From: Vicia villosa | Taxonomy: Eukaryota; Streptophyta; Magnoliopsida; Fabales; Fabaceae | Direction: 5' to 3' | Length of the DNA stretch: 64,000 nt | Assembly: GCF_029867415.1 (NCBI RefSeq) | Contig: NC_081181.1 | Span: 124,935,042 to 124,999,041 of the forward strand | Shown: positions 11,029 through 23,746 of the stretch, piece after piece | Position numbering within the stretch: position 1 is the stretch's first letter | How the letters are laid out: every line of letters starts with the position of its first letter | Translations under genes and position numbers: made by a program | The notes under the pieces: generated by a model | What the model saw: only the letters and a program-made list of their open reading frames with translations | The model's database searches: none | Told to the model about the DNA's origin: nothing

Positions 11029-12582
11029 TAGAGTGAGGTGGGATCGTGAAAGATCGCAGTGAGGCTACGAGAAAGATGTGGTTGAATATGAAGTTAAAGG
11101 AGAATATGTTGCTGCAAAAGTCCAAAGTGATGTGGGATCGTGAAGGGGATCTGAACAGCAAGTATTTCCATAATATCTTGAAAGCTAGGAGGCGGCGTAA
11201 CTTTATCGGTAGTTTATCAATTGATAGAGGTGAATTAGAGAAAGTGAGTTCAATAAAAGAGGAAGTTAGGAGGCATTATGAGGAGAAGTTTTCGGAGTCT
11301 GAAGTTGTGCGTCTTTCGCTTGAAGGTCCTCTTTTTAAGTCTATTTCTTCGGTAGACAAGAGGGTTGTGGAAGAATCGTTTTCGGAGGAGGAAATCAAAG
11401 AGGCAGTGTGGGGGTGCGAAGGGACGAGAAGCCCGAGTCCGGATGGCTATAATTTCGACTTCATTAGAAGGTGTTGGAGTTTTATGAAGAAGGATTTTTC
11501 CTTATATTTCAATGATTTTTATGCTTACGGTATTTTGTCTAAGGAGATTGTCTCTTCGTTCATAACTTTGATCCCTAAAAAGGAGTGCCCTAGGAGACTT
11601 GATGACTACATGCCCATATGTTTGCCTTGGTGGGTCGCCTTTATAAAGCCTTATCCAAGCTTCTTGCTGCTAGTCTGAAGAGGGTTTTGGACTCAGTGAT
11701 ATCGGAGGTCCAAAGTGCTTTCGTTCCTGGTAGGAATCTCTTGGATGGGGTTTTGGTTGCTAATGAGATTATGGATTATGCAGTCAAGGAGAAGAAAGGT
11801 TGTTTGTCATTTAAGGTCGACTTCGAAAAGGCGTATGATAGAGTTAATTGGGTTTTTCTCAAGTTTATGTTGAAGACATTGGGGTTTGGAGATCGTTGGG
11901 TTTCTTGGATGGAGGCGCTAGTTTGTTCGAGTTGGATGTCAGTTCTTGTTAATGGTAGCCCTTCGAAAGACTTCAAGGTCGGTAGAGGGCTTAGACAGGG
12001 AAACCCTTTGTTGCCTTTTCTGTTTGTGTTAATCAGTGAAGGTTTGAGTGGGATGGTTAGAAAGGCAATAGAGGTTCACGAATTTACTGCTTTCAACATT
12101 AAGGGTCGGTGTGACGTGAGTATTTTCCAGTTTTCCAACGACACTCTGATGATAGATAATGGTGATTGGCATCAGGTTTGGGCGTTAAAGGTTTTTCTAA
12201 GAGGCTTCAAATTGATTTTGAGGCTGGGAGTTAACTTTCATAAGAGTCGTCTTATCGAAATTAATTTGAATCATCATTTTGTCTATGCAGCGACTAATTT
12301 TTTGAACGACAGGATTCAATGTAACTCTTTTGATTTCTTCGGCTTTCACTTGGGAGTCAATCATAGATCTGTTTCTTGGTGGGATCCCTTGCTGAAGAAA
12401 TTTAAGGATCGGCTAGGTTTGTGGAGAGGCGGGATTCTTTCATTGGGTGGTCGAATTTCATTAATAAAATCAGTGTTTTCTAGTCTTGCCATCTTTCAGC
12501 TCTCTTTCTTTAAAGCTCCGAGTCATATTATCAAAGAGATTGAGAGAATTCAGAGCAACTTTTTATGGGGAAATAGCGTTGG
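11029..12582 (+). pseudogene. LINE (L1-type) ORF2 reverse transcriptase, first part, 5'-truncated
   Basis: This is coding sequence of a plant L1-like non-LTR retrotransposon. 11046-11678 carries the start of the RT domain (WDREGDLNSKYFH, SPSPDGYNFDF, SFITLIPKKECP). A frameshift near 11625 passes into 11618-12582, which holds SAFVPGRNLLDGVLVANEI, KVDFEKAYDRVNW, LRQGNPLLPFLF and FLWG. The catalytic FADD motif is degraded to FSND near 12130, so this copy is inactive. The 5' part (endonuclease, ORF1) is absent, as is normal for truncated LINE insertions. The frame is cut at 12582 by an LTR element and resumes at 17343. Confidence 0.9.
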
Positions 12583-13879
12583 TGTTGAATGCAGTATAGG
12601 GCAAGCAACAAACAAGATTTGGAAATATTGATCCGGGATTTATCGTCCTCAGAGATGGAGAGATGCCATTCAACAGTTTCTACGGTTTCGAGCTTCGGTT
12701 TGAATGAGCAAAAAGTAAACAAAGATATAGACAGGAAAGAATAACAAACACATTCTTAGAAGAGAAAGAACTTATCAGGAATGTAAATATATTCACTCTT
12801 CACAAACATACACTTACCAACCCATTATATTCAACCTACGATACTCGTCTATGTCATCACGTATCTCTCACATAAGCGTCCATCTCTGGAGCACAAACGA
12901 GATCATCTCACAACTAAGGTTATCTCTAACGCGAAGTCACGAGAACATCCGTATTCTCGCGTCGACGATCTCTCGCGCGCCGCTCAAACACGAAAGCATT
13001 AAGAACAGATACCCACAGTGAATGCTAGCTCTAAATCTATCTCTAGAGTTCAGAACCAACAGATTATCATCCTAGATAAGGATTCAAGAAGTTTATCTCT
13101 AAAGCAACTCAAATCTCCAGCACAGAGCAAAAATCCAGAACAATATCAACACAGATTTGTAAAGCAAGTTAAACATAACATTATAATCGGTAAATATACA
13201 TAAGATTCAAGTATCTATACAAACAAACCCAACACAAAAGAAATACACAAAGAATAGAAGAGATAAACCAAACATCTCGCGGGTTGTCAGCTCCGGTTGA
13301 TGAGAAATCCACCTCCGATCTTCCAAGTGCATGACCCGGTGTTGTTTTCTAAGCTAATCCTACTCTAAGAATGAAAATGATGGAGTTGGAACCAAAAACT
13401 CTCCAAAACCATACCCTAGAAATGTTACAAATGAAGAAATATAAACACAATTTCTGCTACGGCCGCTTAGCGGCCAAACCTCGCTGAGCGGACTACACGT
13501 ATTACAAAAATATCTAGAACAGTAAACAGGGCTCCGCTTAGCGGCCAGAGTCACCGCTTAGCGGCCAGAGAAATTTGGTTCGCCCCTGGAAAGCGCGCTT
13601 ACACGCCGCTCAGCGGCGCTCTCTGCACAAATCTTGCTTATTTGATCCAAAATCGCGCAATCGGAGCCGTGCCTTCGACACTTTATTCCTCGAGGCTCCA
13701 ATAAGCATGAATACCTATAAAAACAAAGGAAAAACTATTAAACGGTATATAAAACATATAAAAACTAAATAATGTGAATATATACACAAAAGTGGGGATT
13801 TTATTACAAAATTAGAATGAATAGAATCGATAAGTGCCACAATTATATACTCAAAATAACAACATTTTGGCACTTATCA
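12583..13879 (-). repeat. LTR (3' LTR in element orientation)
   Basis: Bounded by TGTTGAATGC and CACTTATCA on the plus strand (TG...CA). It holds a cluster of CCGCTTAGCGG-type palindromes at 13461-13475, 13482-13491, 13534-13544, 13554-13564 and 13604-13618. Short reading frames inside it occur identically in the other LTR and are not genes. Confidence 0.92.
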
Positions 13880-16040
13880 AACTCTCCCCAACTTAAAACT
13901 TTGTTTGTCCTCAAACAATGTCAAATAAATCAAAGAATCAAAAGCAATAAACCAAAGAATTGTGAATCAACAAGTTTTGAAAACCAAAAACAAATGTATG
14001 GTTCGACACAAAAACGTATAAACAAAGTAAGTACTTACCACTATCCTACAACGACAGCATGTAAATGAAACGAATCATAAGCACAAAAAGCATACAAAAC
14101 ATTCTAACACAATACATGCTCACATCATGAATCACACCTAGCAAAATTTCATCAATGGATGAAGAACACACAAAGATGAAGGACTTTTAACACTCATCCA
14201 ACAATCTTGCAAACAAAATATTAAATTATGCATTCATCTAAAAATCACATTGAAATTAAAAAAAGCAAGAATCACAAGGGCTTTTCAAGGTTGTAATGTG
14301 GCTTGGTTAACAAACAAGGGATATGTCCTAAGGCTAATCGAAACAAAAACTTGCCTAAACCTAAGGGAGTGATCAATCCACAAAGTTCTAAGCAACAAAA
14401 TCTCGATTAAACTTCTTCCATAATCACAAGTTTCTCAAACCAATCACAATACTTATTAGCACAATTATTAGCTTCTCTTTTCTTTTTGTTTTTCAAAACT
14501 TTTTCTCTTTTTTTTTTCTTTCTTTTTCTTTTCTTTTCTTTTCACATTTTTTTCTTTTTTTTTTCTTTCTTTTCAACCTCATATCAACAAACACATAAGT
14601 AGCAACCATTTCTCTCCCCAACTTGAATTCAACCACACCATCATATGAATACTCCCTACTTTCTAAGGCAAGGTAAAAATTCATAACAAAAATCATGGTT
14701 GAGGGTTCAAGAAAACAAAGAATCAATCATCCATGCAAAAATGAGAACTAAACACTCAAAGATAAGCATTTAGCAAAAACAACATGGACATTGACAAAAA
14801 GGCTCAAAAGGGTTAACAAATGATCACACACTCACAAGGTGAATTGACTATTTGGTTTTGGTGGTTGTGCTCAAAATGAAACGAAATGCCTTGATCCTTT
14901 TCATGCTTTCATAAAATCAACATAAACAAAAGATTAAGCATAATAAAATCCAGTTAAAATAAAGATTGTGTCCTCCAGCATATATGAACAATGGAAAGCT
15001 TCCTCACATTTATGGTTTGGGAACTAAAGTGATTCAATCAACAAGCAAGTAATGTAAAAGAATGAATGGTATGGTAATTGTACAAATGAAAAGTTTCCTG
15101 AACATGCTATGCTGTAGAAAGCGATAAATAAGTACCTTGAATGATACGACTTCAAAAATAATATCCTACCATACATCCGCAAGTTGAAACACTCAAGCTT
15201 TGAAAAATCACCTCAAAAATCTTCGAATTACCGACAAAATTTGAGTACAAACAACCAATAAAAGAATTAGAAAAACAAAACTATTATCTACTACTAATTA
15301 GCCTTGGTGAAAGTGGAAAAAAAAAGTGAACCAAGTGGAATAGGAACCCCACTGGTACAGAGCAGGAAAACAAAATTCTGCTATGCTCGCTTAGCGGAGC
15401 TGAGCTCGCTAAGCGATGACAGTAAAATTCAGAAAAACCAGAACAGAATTAGGTGTTCCAGCCCTCTCCACTTCACCTAAACACCTCATAAACATAAAAA
15501 TAACCAAAACTTTACAACCATTGGGGTGCCTCCCAACAAGCGCTTGTTTTACGTCATTAGCTCGACGCCTTTATTGTTTCGGTGTTTGGAAAGTAGCTTC
15601 CTCCCGTCATGCCATGGTGACGTCTCACCGCACAAGCCTAAAGAAAGTGTCCTAACCAACCACTCAACAAACGTTACGGGTACAAATATATACAACAATT
15701 AAACGAACTTAAAAATGAAAGTATACAACTATATACACAAACAAACACATATGTACAAGTATGGAACACAAACAACTATTATCATACAAAAAGGAAAAAT
15801 TGGTGAATATAAACAAGTAAACATATACAAGAGAAACTATAAAAATATATATGTTATATACAAAAGTATAATTATATGTAATTATAAACAAGTAAGCTAA
15901 ATTGGTGAACATAAACAAGTAAACATGTACAAGTAAATATATACACGTGAAACTATACAATATATACGATATATACAAAGCTCAAAACCACGGAAACTAA
16001 TGCGATGCAATCACAACCATCCCCCGCAACGGCGCCATTT
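13880..16040 (-). other. Internal region of the non-autonomous element, no coding
   Basis: A-rich on the plus strand with a long polypyrimidine run at 14470-14575. Two further palindromes of the LTR type, CGCTTAGCG and CGCTAAGCG, lie at 15388-15415. Several blocks recur in the same order in the element at 34562-40176, for example TTGTAATGTGG, TACTTTCTAAGG and GTGCCTCCCAACAAG. The primer binding site is at 16020-16037. No reading frame resembling gag or pol was found. Confidence 0.75.
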
Positions 16041-17337
16041 TGTTGAATGCAGTATAGGGCAAGCAACAAACAAGATTTGGAAATATTGATCCGGGATTTA
16101 TCGTCCTCAGAGATGGAGAGATGCCATTCAACAGTTTCTACGGTTTCGAGCTTGGGTTTGAATGAGAAAAAAGTAAACAAAGATATAGACAGGAAAGAAT
16201 AACAAACACATTCTTAGAAGAGAAAGAACTTATCAGGAATGTAAATATATTCACTCTTCACAAACATACACTTACCAACCCATTATATTCAACCTACGAT
16301 ACTCGTCTATGTCATCACGTATCTCTCACATAAGCGTCCATCTCTGGAGCACAAACGAGATCATCTCACAACTAAGGTTATCTCTAACGCGAAGTCACGA
16401 GAACATCCGTATTCTCGCGTCGGCGATCTCTCGCGCGCCGCTCAAACACGAAAGCATTAAGAACAGATACCCACAGTGAATGCTAGCTCTAAATCTATCT
16501 CTAGAGTTCAGAACCAACAGATTATCATCCTAGATAAGGATTCAAGAAGTTTATCTCTAAAGCAACTCAAATCTCCAGCACAGAGCAAAAATCCAGAACA
16601 ATATCAACACAGATTTGTAAAGCAAGTTAAACATAACATTATAATCGGTAAATATACATAAGATTCAAGTATCTATACAAACAAACCCAACACAAAAGAA
16701 ATACACAAAGAATAGAAGAGATAAACCAAACATCTCGCGGGTTGTCAGCTCCGGTTGATGAGAAATCCACCTCCGATCTTCCAAGTGCATGACCCGGTGT
16801 TGTTTTCTAAGCTAATCCTACTCTAAGAATGAAAATGATGGAGTTGGAACCAAAAACTCTCCAAAACCATACCCTAGAAATGTTACAAATGAAGAAATAT
16901 AAACACAATTTCTGCTACGGCCGCTTAGCGGCCAAACCTCGCTGAGCGGACTACACGTATTACAAAAATATCTAGAACAGTAAACAGGGCCCCGCTTAGC
17001 GGCCAGAGTCACCGCTTAGCGGCCAGAGAAATTTGGTTCGCCCCTGGAAAGCGCGCTTACACGCCGCTCAGCGGCGCTCTCTGCACAAATCTTGCTTATT
17101 TGATCCAAAATCGCGCAATCGGAGCCGTGCCTTCGACACTTTATTCCTCGAGGCTCCAATAAGCATGAATACCTATAAAAACAAAGGAAAAACTATTAAA
17201 CGGTATATAAAACATATAAAAACTAAATAATGTGAATATATACACAAAAGTGGGGATTTTATTACAAAATTAGAATGAATAGAATCGATAAGTGCCACAA
17301 TTATATACTCAAAATAACAACATTTTGGCACTTATCA
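16041..17337 (-). repeat. LTR (5' LTR in element orientation)
   Basis: Same length (1297 bp) and almost the same sequence as 12583-13879, including the five-palindrome cluster shifted by 3458 bp. Differences noted include C/G and C/A changes near 16155-16167, A/G near 16423 and T/C near 16990. Confidence 0.92.
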
Positions 17338-17342
17338 GTTGG

Positions 17343-18640
17343 CAAGAGGAAGATTGTTTGGATCAAATGGGAGTATTTATGTTTGTCGAAGGAGCACCGG
17401 GAATTGGGTTTTAAGAGTTTTAGGGAATTCAATGCTCCCCTTCTTTTCAAATGGAATTGGCGCTTGATGCTAGGGTCTGATGCACTTTAGACGAAAGTTT
17501 TGGAGGCGAGGTACGGTAACGTGAAGCATTGTGTTTTATCAACAGGAGTCAGGAGTGAGTTTAAGTCAAGATCAGCTTGGTGGTCTGATTTGTTGAGTTC
17601 CGAATCTAAGTTTCCTAGTTTAATTCTGTCAAATAACTGTGTGTTTGTTTTGGGCAATGGTATCGACATCCCGTTTTGGAGTGAAAATTGGCTGAACGTG
17701 GGAAGGTTATTGGATATTTTTCCAACGCTGTTTAAGGCTAGTACAGCTAAAGGCGGAAGTGTGAATTTGATGGGGGTCAAGTTAGGATCTGATTGGGTTT
17801 GGGGCAACTTCGGTATCGATTCGAGTAATCCAGCCTTATCGCATGAGGTGTTGGCGTTGCGAGTCTTAATCGCTAGTGCGATTCCTTCGGTGTCTAGTTC
17901 AGATCAATTATAGTGGTTAAAAGATAAGGAGAAAGGATACTCTACTAAGTCAGGTTATACGACTTTGTTTGGATTGTGGGATGTTCTGCCGTTGGAGGAT
18001 TCAGTCAGTCACTGTCTATCGGCGTGTTGGAAGGCTTTGGTTCCTTTTAGAACAAATGCTTTTGGTTGGAGATGTTTGATTGATAGATTGCCTTTAAAGA
18101 ATTCGTTGATTAGAAGAGGCGTTAATGTGGATAGCAGGTGTGTTTTCTGTCTCGTGGGTGACAAAAATGTTCGCCATCTCTTTAAGGCTTGCATCTTTTC
18201 TAAACACGTGTGGACTGATATAAGTACTTAGTTGGGTTTTGAGGCGGATTTGGAAGGAACTGTTACGGATGGATTACTGGTGTGGATGAAGGATTGTAGA
18301 AAAGTGGGTATTAGTAAGGACATTGCATGTGGTATTTGGCTTACGGTTTCGTGGTGTGTTTGGAGGTATCAGAACGATATAATTTTTAACGGAATGTTGC
18401 CCTCTATCTCTGGTTTGGTTTGGAATATAAGGATTAAATTGTGGAAATCGATGAGTATATGCAATATTTCTTTATCGAAGTGTAACTTTTATGATTTTTG
18501 TAAAAATCCGGTGGAAAATCTAGGATAAGTTTCAGTTGGTGGGAAATCTTCCTTTTTCGAGTTTCGTCATCGGTTTTTGTAAGCGGATTCGAGTATCCCT
18601 AGTGCTCGTTTAGTAATGAATTTTGCTTATAAAAAAAAGG
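17343..18640 (+). pseudogene. LINE ORF2, second part, and 3' end
   Basis: Continuation of the LINE frame from 12582: GKRKIVWIKWEYLCLSKE, FREFNAPLLFKWNWR, then after an in-frame stop (TAG 17488-17490) ARYGNVKHCVLSTG, FWSENWLNVGRLLDIFP, and a zf-RVT-like end with WKALVPFRTNAFGWRC, DRLPLKNSL and CVFCLVGDKNVRHLF. This zinc-binding reverse transcriptase region is usual at the C-terminus of plant L1-like ORF2. Further stops occur near 17911 and 18229. The 3' end is TTGCTTATAAAAAAAA near 18620-18638, the short A-tail of the insertion. Confidence 0.9.
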
Positions 18641-18925
18641 TAAGTTAAAACAAGTCAATGTAAACAAATTTTTAGTCTCTTGTTCTTTTAGTTAGTTAAT
18701 CTATTTAAACATTATTTTAATTGCTTATTTACATGTTTAAAACAAATAGTCTTTTATGTAGGATAACAGGCTAACCAGACTTTCGAAAAGATCAGACTCA
18801 AATCTAAAAATAAGGCTACGACATACTACAGGTCAAACTTAAATTTCAATTTTTTTAATAGACCAAACTTAAAGTTGATAAAGCCTAACTCGATTGAGTT
18901 TATTTCCACCCATAATCATCGGTAA
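18641..18925 (-). mobile_element. Old hAT-type element, second half
   Basis: Similar, in inverted orientation, to the left half of 23747-24397: CTTTTAGTTAGTTAATCTAT, GCTTATTTACATG, AAATAGTCTTTTATGTAGG and AACAGGCTAACCAGACTTTC. It ends with TTTCCACCC near 18912, which corresponds to the terminal repeat. Together with 10683-11028 it reconstructs one element interrupted by the LINE. Confidence 0.65.
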
Positions 18926-19028
18926 CTACTAAGTAGTTAGTATTTGTATCCTCATATACCAATAATCAAAGTCCAACTACAATTAACAGAAATTATGAAT
19001 ACACATTACTCACTCACATAGATATTTA

Positions 19029-19245
19029 GGGCCTGTTTGAAAGGCTTTTTAAAAACTCTATTTTAGTTTTTGAAAATTTAAAAACTAAAAGCTTGTTTGA
19101 ATATAATAATTTACAAATGTGTTTTTAAAAACTCTTCACAATTTTTCAGTTTTTAAAAGTAAAAAACTGAAATAGCTAAATTGTGTTTTGATTTTTACTT
19201 TTCAGTTTTTAAAAACTAAAAACAAAAACTATTTCAAACAGACTC
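19029..19245. mobile_element. Tourist-like (PIF/Harbinger) MITE, 217 bp
   Basis: The left end GGGCCTGTTTGAAA and the right end (complement GAGTCTGTTTGAAA) form a 14-bp terminal inverted repeat with two mismatches. TTA flanks both sides (19026-19028, 19246-19248), the target duplication of PIF/Harbinger transposases. The inside is AT-rich with repeated TTTTTAAAAACT. Confidence 0.8.
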
Positions 19246-21400
19246 TTAGACTTCTTGATGTTGATGTTTCTTTTTCCTACTGGTTTCCACGTAAGATGAT
19301 TTAATTATCGTTTTTACCAAACAATTTGTGACCTGCATTTTTTAATATAATTATCATTTATTAGTTGTTATAGTAGACTTTACAAAAGAGAGATGACTAG
19401 GCAAGATAAGACGCAAACAAGATTCGTTTCGTGGCCTTCGCTTTTATGGCACTTCTACGCAAACTTATTGCTTTTTTTTAGTATAATAATAAATCGTAAG
19501 GAATTAAAATATGTGAATATTAATAACTACTTTCTTCTTGTAGATTGAAAGATATACATATACTATACCATAATGAAACAAGGAACAAAAATGATTTACA
19601 AACATTGTGAGTTGTTTGTAAAAGATAATAATGCTATAAGACGCGTACACGTTAAACAACAACCATTATTAACACATAAAGTTGAAGTAGAAACTATTGT
19701 CTGTGTCGGTATTGTTTTTGAAGACAAAAATAAGTGCCAATAGTCCAACTCCAACAACCAATGTAGCAACGAAAGATACTTTGATGCAATAATAATCACA
19801 AAGATGTTTCCACTCTCGTGATGCTGATCTTTCGTTTTCCTATTGGCTTCCACCTAGAATTATCTAATTACATCATGTTACAAAAAAACAAGCATGTGGC
19901 CTTTGTTTTTATCACTTACTAGATTAGGTTTTACTATTTGAAATTTGGATGCATTTAAACTTATGAGTCAATGAAGATAATGATGTCTTTTCAAATTTCA
20001 AAAAGAATTTGAAGATAAACATGAGTGTAGGTGGAATCACTAATGACTTTTACTTGAAAATAGTAGTACAAATTAGTTGGAAGAAACTAGTTTAAATTTT
20101 GTTGGAAGCAATTATTTGTTAAAGTTTATTTATCTCATTCGAATTCTGAATTATCCAAGTCCTTCTAAAATCCAAATGGTTAAGAGACAAAAATGAGTCG
20201 TGACATATTATAAACAAATTCAATGTTTTCTTGCTTCTTAAGAATCTAACCATTAATATTAATCTATAAAGTAAATATATTGTTTTGTCCGTTTTTCTTT
20301 TGTACGTATCAAAAGATTATAACCTTGCACGCTTTAATATGTCTATTTCGCTCTACTCTGTATTTTCGTGAACTTTTGCGGACATGGACATTAACATAAT
20401 TTTTTTCAATTTTTAGGTTAAAAATGTTTAATGCCCGCAAGTCTCTTTCGCTCAACTTTCATTTTTTCGTGAGGTGGGTCGAAGTTTTACATCTGCACCC
20501 TCAACAATACTCGTTTGTCCTATCCTATTTTTTCGGATTTTTGTAGGAGCTGACGTGTCAGTTTTCCACCTCTAATTTAAACACTAATCAGACATACTTA
20601 CTCTCTTTACGATAATTATATAATTATTTAGTAGTGTTGGTCACTAAGTCAATGCAATTTGTGCATCTCTTCTCTTGTTCATGTTTTTAATTGTAGTGTT
20701 TTATCCTTTAACTTAATCTCAAAATTAATTTTGGTTCTATAATTTTTTTAAAAAAAAATCCTTCAATTGTTCAAAACAGATCAGATATATTCTTTTTGTT
20801 TAATTGTCTAATATGTTAGTTAAAGTTAATGAGGTAGTCTATGTAACACTAATGTGAATTGTGTAATTTTATTTTTGATAAGGTGTAAGTCACATATATT
20901 CCAACCTGTATATTAAAAAAAAAAGGCACCATGTATCATAACCATGCATTTTATAGGGAAATACGAATAATTGAAGAAAACACATTGATGAAAGAGACAC
21001 ACATACAACAAAAGCACGATGACACGAACGAACGATTAAACACGAGCAGGAAGAATGTGTACTTCATTTTAGATAAATATGTTTTTTATTTTTCGGGTAT
21101 TTGATTGTGATTGTTGTATCAAGTTTAGACTTTATTCTTTAGGATTATGAATCGATTAGGATTTACAATAGGATTAAGTTTAAATTGTGATTGTTATGAA
21201 ATAGTGTGTTAAAAACTTAAAATGATCTCTATGGCTCATATCAATTAAGGTTACAGTAGGGGATTTTTGGAATAATTTAGGATACATGTCATATGTTCAT
21301 GTATCATTTAGTATTTTTGAATCATTTAGGATTATGATGTTATTAGCGCATCAATGAGAAAATTTGTTTGTTTTTTGACATTGTGGATGGTCATTTGTAG
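19246..21400. other. AT-rich intergenic region, no gene seen
   Basis: No supported gene. A diverged direct repeat is visible: GATGTTTCTTTTTCCTACTGG... near 19260 and GATCTTTCGTTTTCCTATTGG... near 19825, each followed by a GTGGCCTT(C/T)G block (about 19430 and 19895). It could be remains of a small element. 20440-20560 contains TTTCGTGAGGTGGGTCG-type sequence of unknown nature. Confidence 0.35.
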
Positions 21401-21834
21401 GCAAATAAATGTCTAAGTATAAAGGGAAAGTATTTGTTCTAAAATGTAATCCTGATAAATGAAGTATTTTTTAAATGGTAGACATTGTGAATGTATTGTG
21501 ATATAAATAATTGGGAAAAGTGCTCAAGACATTGTTGAATTATCTAAGGTGATTTGTCACAACCTAAGGTCTTTGATGAACTTATAGTGGAAGAAGTTGT
21601 GAAAGTTGCAATTCCTGATTAAAAAAATTTCATTTCCAAATTATATGAATAAGTTGTCATGAATGATCAAGAAGTTGAAATCAATATCGATCATAACTGA
21701 GTTATATGGATGATCAAGAAGTTGAAGTGAATAAAAAGACATATGTTGAAACTGAATGAATTAATGATAAAAAAGTCTTGTTCCTTTTTGGATTGGCTAC
21801 ATCATGCAAAACAACAATATGGAGAAGTGTTCAA
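21400..21834 (+). pseudogene. MULE transposase gene, N-terminal remnant
   Basis: Weak coding traces such as DDQEVEVN(K) and IDHN repeats near 21660-21740 fit the acidic N-terminal leader of plant MULE (MuDR-family) transposases. The frame is broken and then interrupted by an LTR. The assignment rests mainly on continuity with the clearer piece at 22800-23430. Confidence 0.35.
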
Positions 21835-22735
21835 GATTGTTCAGTTGTGTTAAGTTGTTTTTCTGGTGATGAAGGGACACGCGTTGGACACGATGTCCCA
21901 GCATGTGGGTATGACATGTGGGCCTTGCTCAACAGGCCAGAGTGCTGCGTTTTGGATGTTTTTATAATTAAGATTCAATCATATTTTATTGCTTTTATTT
22001 AGCAATATGATTATATGATTTGTTGGACAGCTACGAAGATCAAATCATATTTAAATGAAGATTTAAATTTGAATTTGAAACAAATCAAATCATATATTTT
22101 AGTTTGAGAGATTTATGGAACAACTCATATCCAACTGATTGTGCAACTATTTTGGAGGAAATATAATCAAATAACCAAGGAAAAAATCCCAGAATACTTT
22201 TTCTATATAAGGGGCTCAAACCTACATTGGAAAACAAGCAATACATTGAAGATCTTTAGAGTGTTAGAGTTTATTTGAGTCCTTGTTATTGATTTTGTGT
22301 ACACCATTATGTTTCAGTAACTTGGCATAGTTGCTTTGGCTTGGTTAAGTTGTAATATTCAACATTATTCATTGAGTTGTAAACACCAATCACGAGTTGT
22401 GTGATTGATAAGAAAGTGAGTATGTTTTCATATTTAGGAGGAGTTCTTAAATAGAAAGTCACTAGGATTAGGAAGAGGTTTAGAACAACATAGGGTTTGT
22501 TGGTTCTTGTAAGACTAAAGGTACTAATTCCAAGTAGTGAATTTCATTTCTTCGGTAAAGTGCCCTACAGATGTAGGTGTTGTTTGCACCGAACTAGATT
22601 ACCAATCTCTTGTGTTTTTATTGCTTTTCTGCTTCATCATCTTGTGTAAGTTAGATTGTGTTAATTCTGGTGATTCTGGTTTAACTTGTCAAACCAGTTG
22701 TCCAGGACATCATGTTCGACATTTGTTCCCTTAAA
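21835..22735 (+). repeat. Solo copia-type LTR within the MULE remnant
   Basis: LTR-like layout: a GGACACGATGTCCCAGC segment at the start, a TATA box (CTATATAAGGGG near 22203-22215), and a long leader ending in GGACATCATGTTCGACA near 22718. The GATGTCC/GGACATC pair near the two ends resembles legume SIRE/Maximus-like LTRs. No internal coding is attached, so it is probably a solo LTR. Boundaries are approximate. Confidence 0.5.
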
Positions 22736-22799
22736 ATAAGAATTTCAAGAAGTTGTTTTATCTCAAGTTAAAAAATAAACAAAATATAAAATGCAGACA

Positions 22800-23435
22800 T
22801 AAATTATCTATAAAATGTTTTCAGTGATGTAGAAAATGATGTGAATAATGAAGAGGTTGAGGATGGTATTGAAATTATTGATGATAATGAAGAGTGAGTT
22901 ATAATTATGATAGTGCAATGGATGTAGGATTTGAAGACTTAAATGAATGCAATGATGAATTTTTAGAAGATGAAATTGAAAATATCTTAGATGTTGTTCC
23001 GAAGGCAAAGGGACCCATTAAAAATATAAGTATGTGAGGATTTAAATGAGAGTGAAGCTGAAAGTGGCAAATTGGACAGTCATTATCCAACTCATGAGTC
23101 ATGAGGATTTTGGACCAACTAAAGAGAAATATCCAATTTTTAAGTTGTAGTAAAATATGACAGATTACAAGTGAAAAATAGGAACCTATTTTGGTACAAA
23201 TGCCAATTTTAAGGAAATTATAGCAACATATAAATACAGTCGGGAAGAAATCTAAAATTCTAAAAAAAAGTCAAAACAAAAAAAGGTGAAGGTGATTTGT
23301 AAAGAAGGATGTGAGTGAAATGTTTATTATGGAAAATTACCATATAAAAATACATGACAACTGAAAAAGGTGGTGGGCATTCACAATTTCGGTAGAGATT
23401 ATGATGTTAAAATGCTAAATACTGTTGGGTGAGAA
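22800..23435 (+). pseudogene. MULE (MuDR-family) transposase remnant, N-terminal domain
   Basis: Acidic segment (DVENDVNNEEVEDGIEIIDDNEE), then broken traces of the MuDR N-terminal DNA-binding domain: KIGTYFGTNANFKEIIATYKYS, a Lys-rich stretch, then CKEGC and WQL(K)KV. The order and motifs fit plant Mutator-like transposases, but several frameshifts and stops make it non-functional. A copia LTR inserted at about 23440. Confidence 0.6.
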
Positions 23436-23746
23436 AATGGCAATAGAAAATAGTCTATGGGGAGTGAATAGACTTTTAAAATCAAAACCAATCAATTCTT
23501 CAAATGAGAATAACCAGAGGTTTTTTAGAGTTTGCGCGCGAAAGTTTATAGAGCGAAAATGTGAAAATATACTCGATTAATAATTATAGAGTAACAACTC
23601 AAATCAATTTACAAATATCATAATGTATAGATGAAGAAACACAGTGTATGCAATTGAATTAATTGGATCACGAGATGTGGTTAAGCAATTAATCAATAAG
23701 GAGATTTCTAAAAGCTGGATGTTTCTCAGATTTTAGTCACCACTGT

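Larger units (their letters stand above)
12583..17337 (-). mobile_element. Non-autonomous LTR retrotransposon, 4755 bp, tRNA-Asp primer site
   Basis: Two 1297-bp LTRs (12583-13879 and 16041-17337) enclose 2.16 kb without any pol-like coding. A 5-bp target duplication GTTGG flanks it (12578-12582, 17338-17342). The orientation is minus. The primer binding site is the complement of 16020-16037 (TGGCGCCGTTGC...), which matches the 3' end of plant tRNA-Asp as in Athila/Tat elements. The polypurine tract (TTGGGGAGAGTT, complement) abuts 13879. The LTRs differ at only about four positions that I noticed, so insertion was recent. It must borrow reverse transcriptase and integrase in trans. Confidence 0.92.

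Noticed and set aside
14470..14580. Long polypyrimidine run as a possible triplex or splice signal
   Set aside because: The related element has a similar run at the same relative place, so it is an element-internal feature and no gene uses it here.
17487..17807. 106-codon minus-strand frame
   Set aside because: Antisense shadow of the LINE ORF2.
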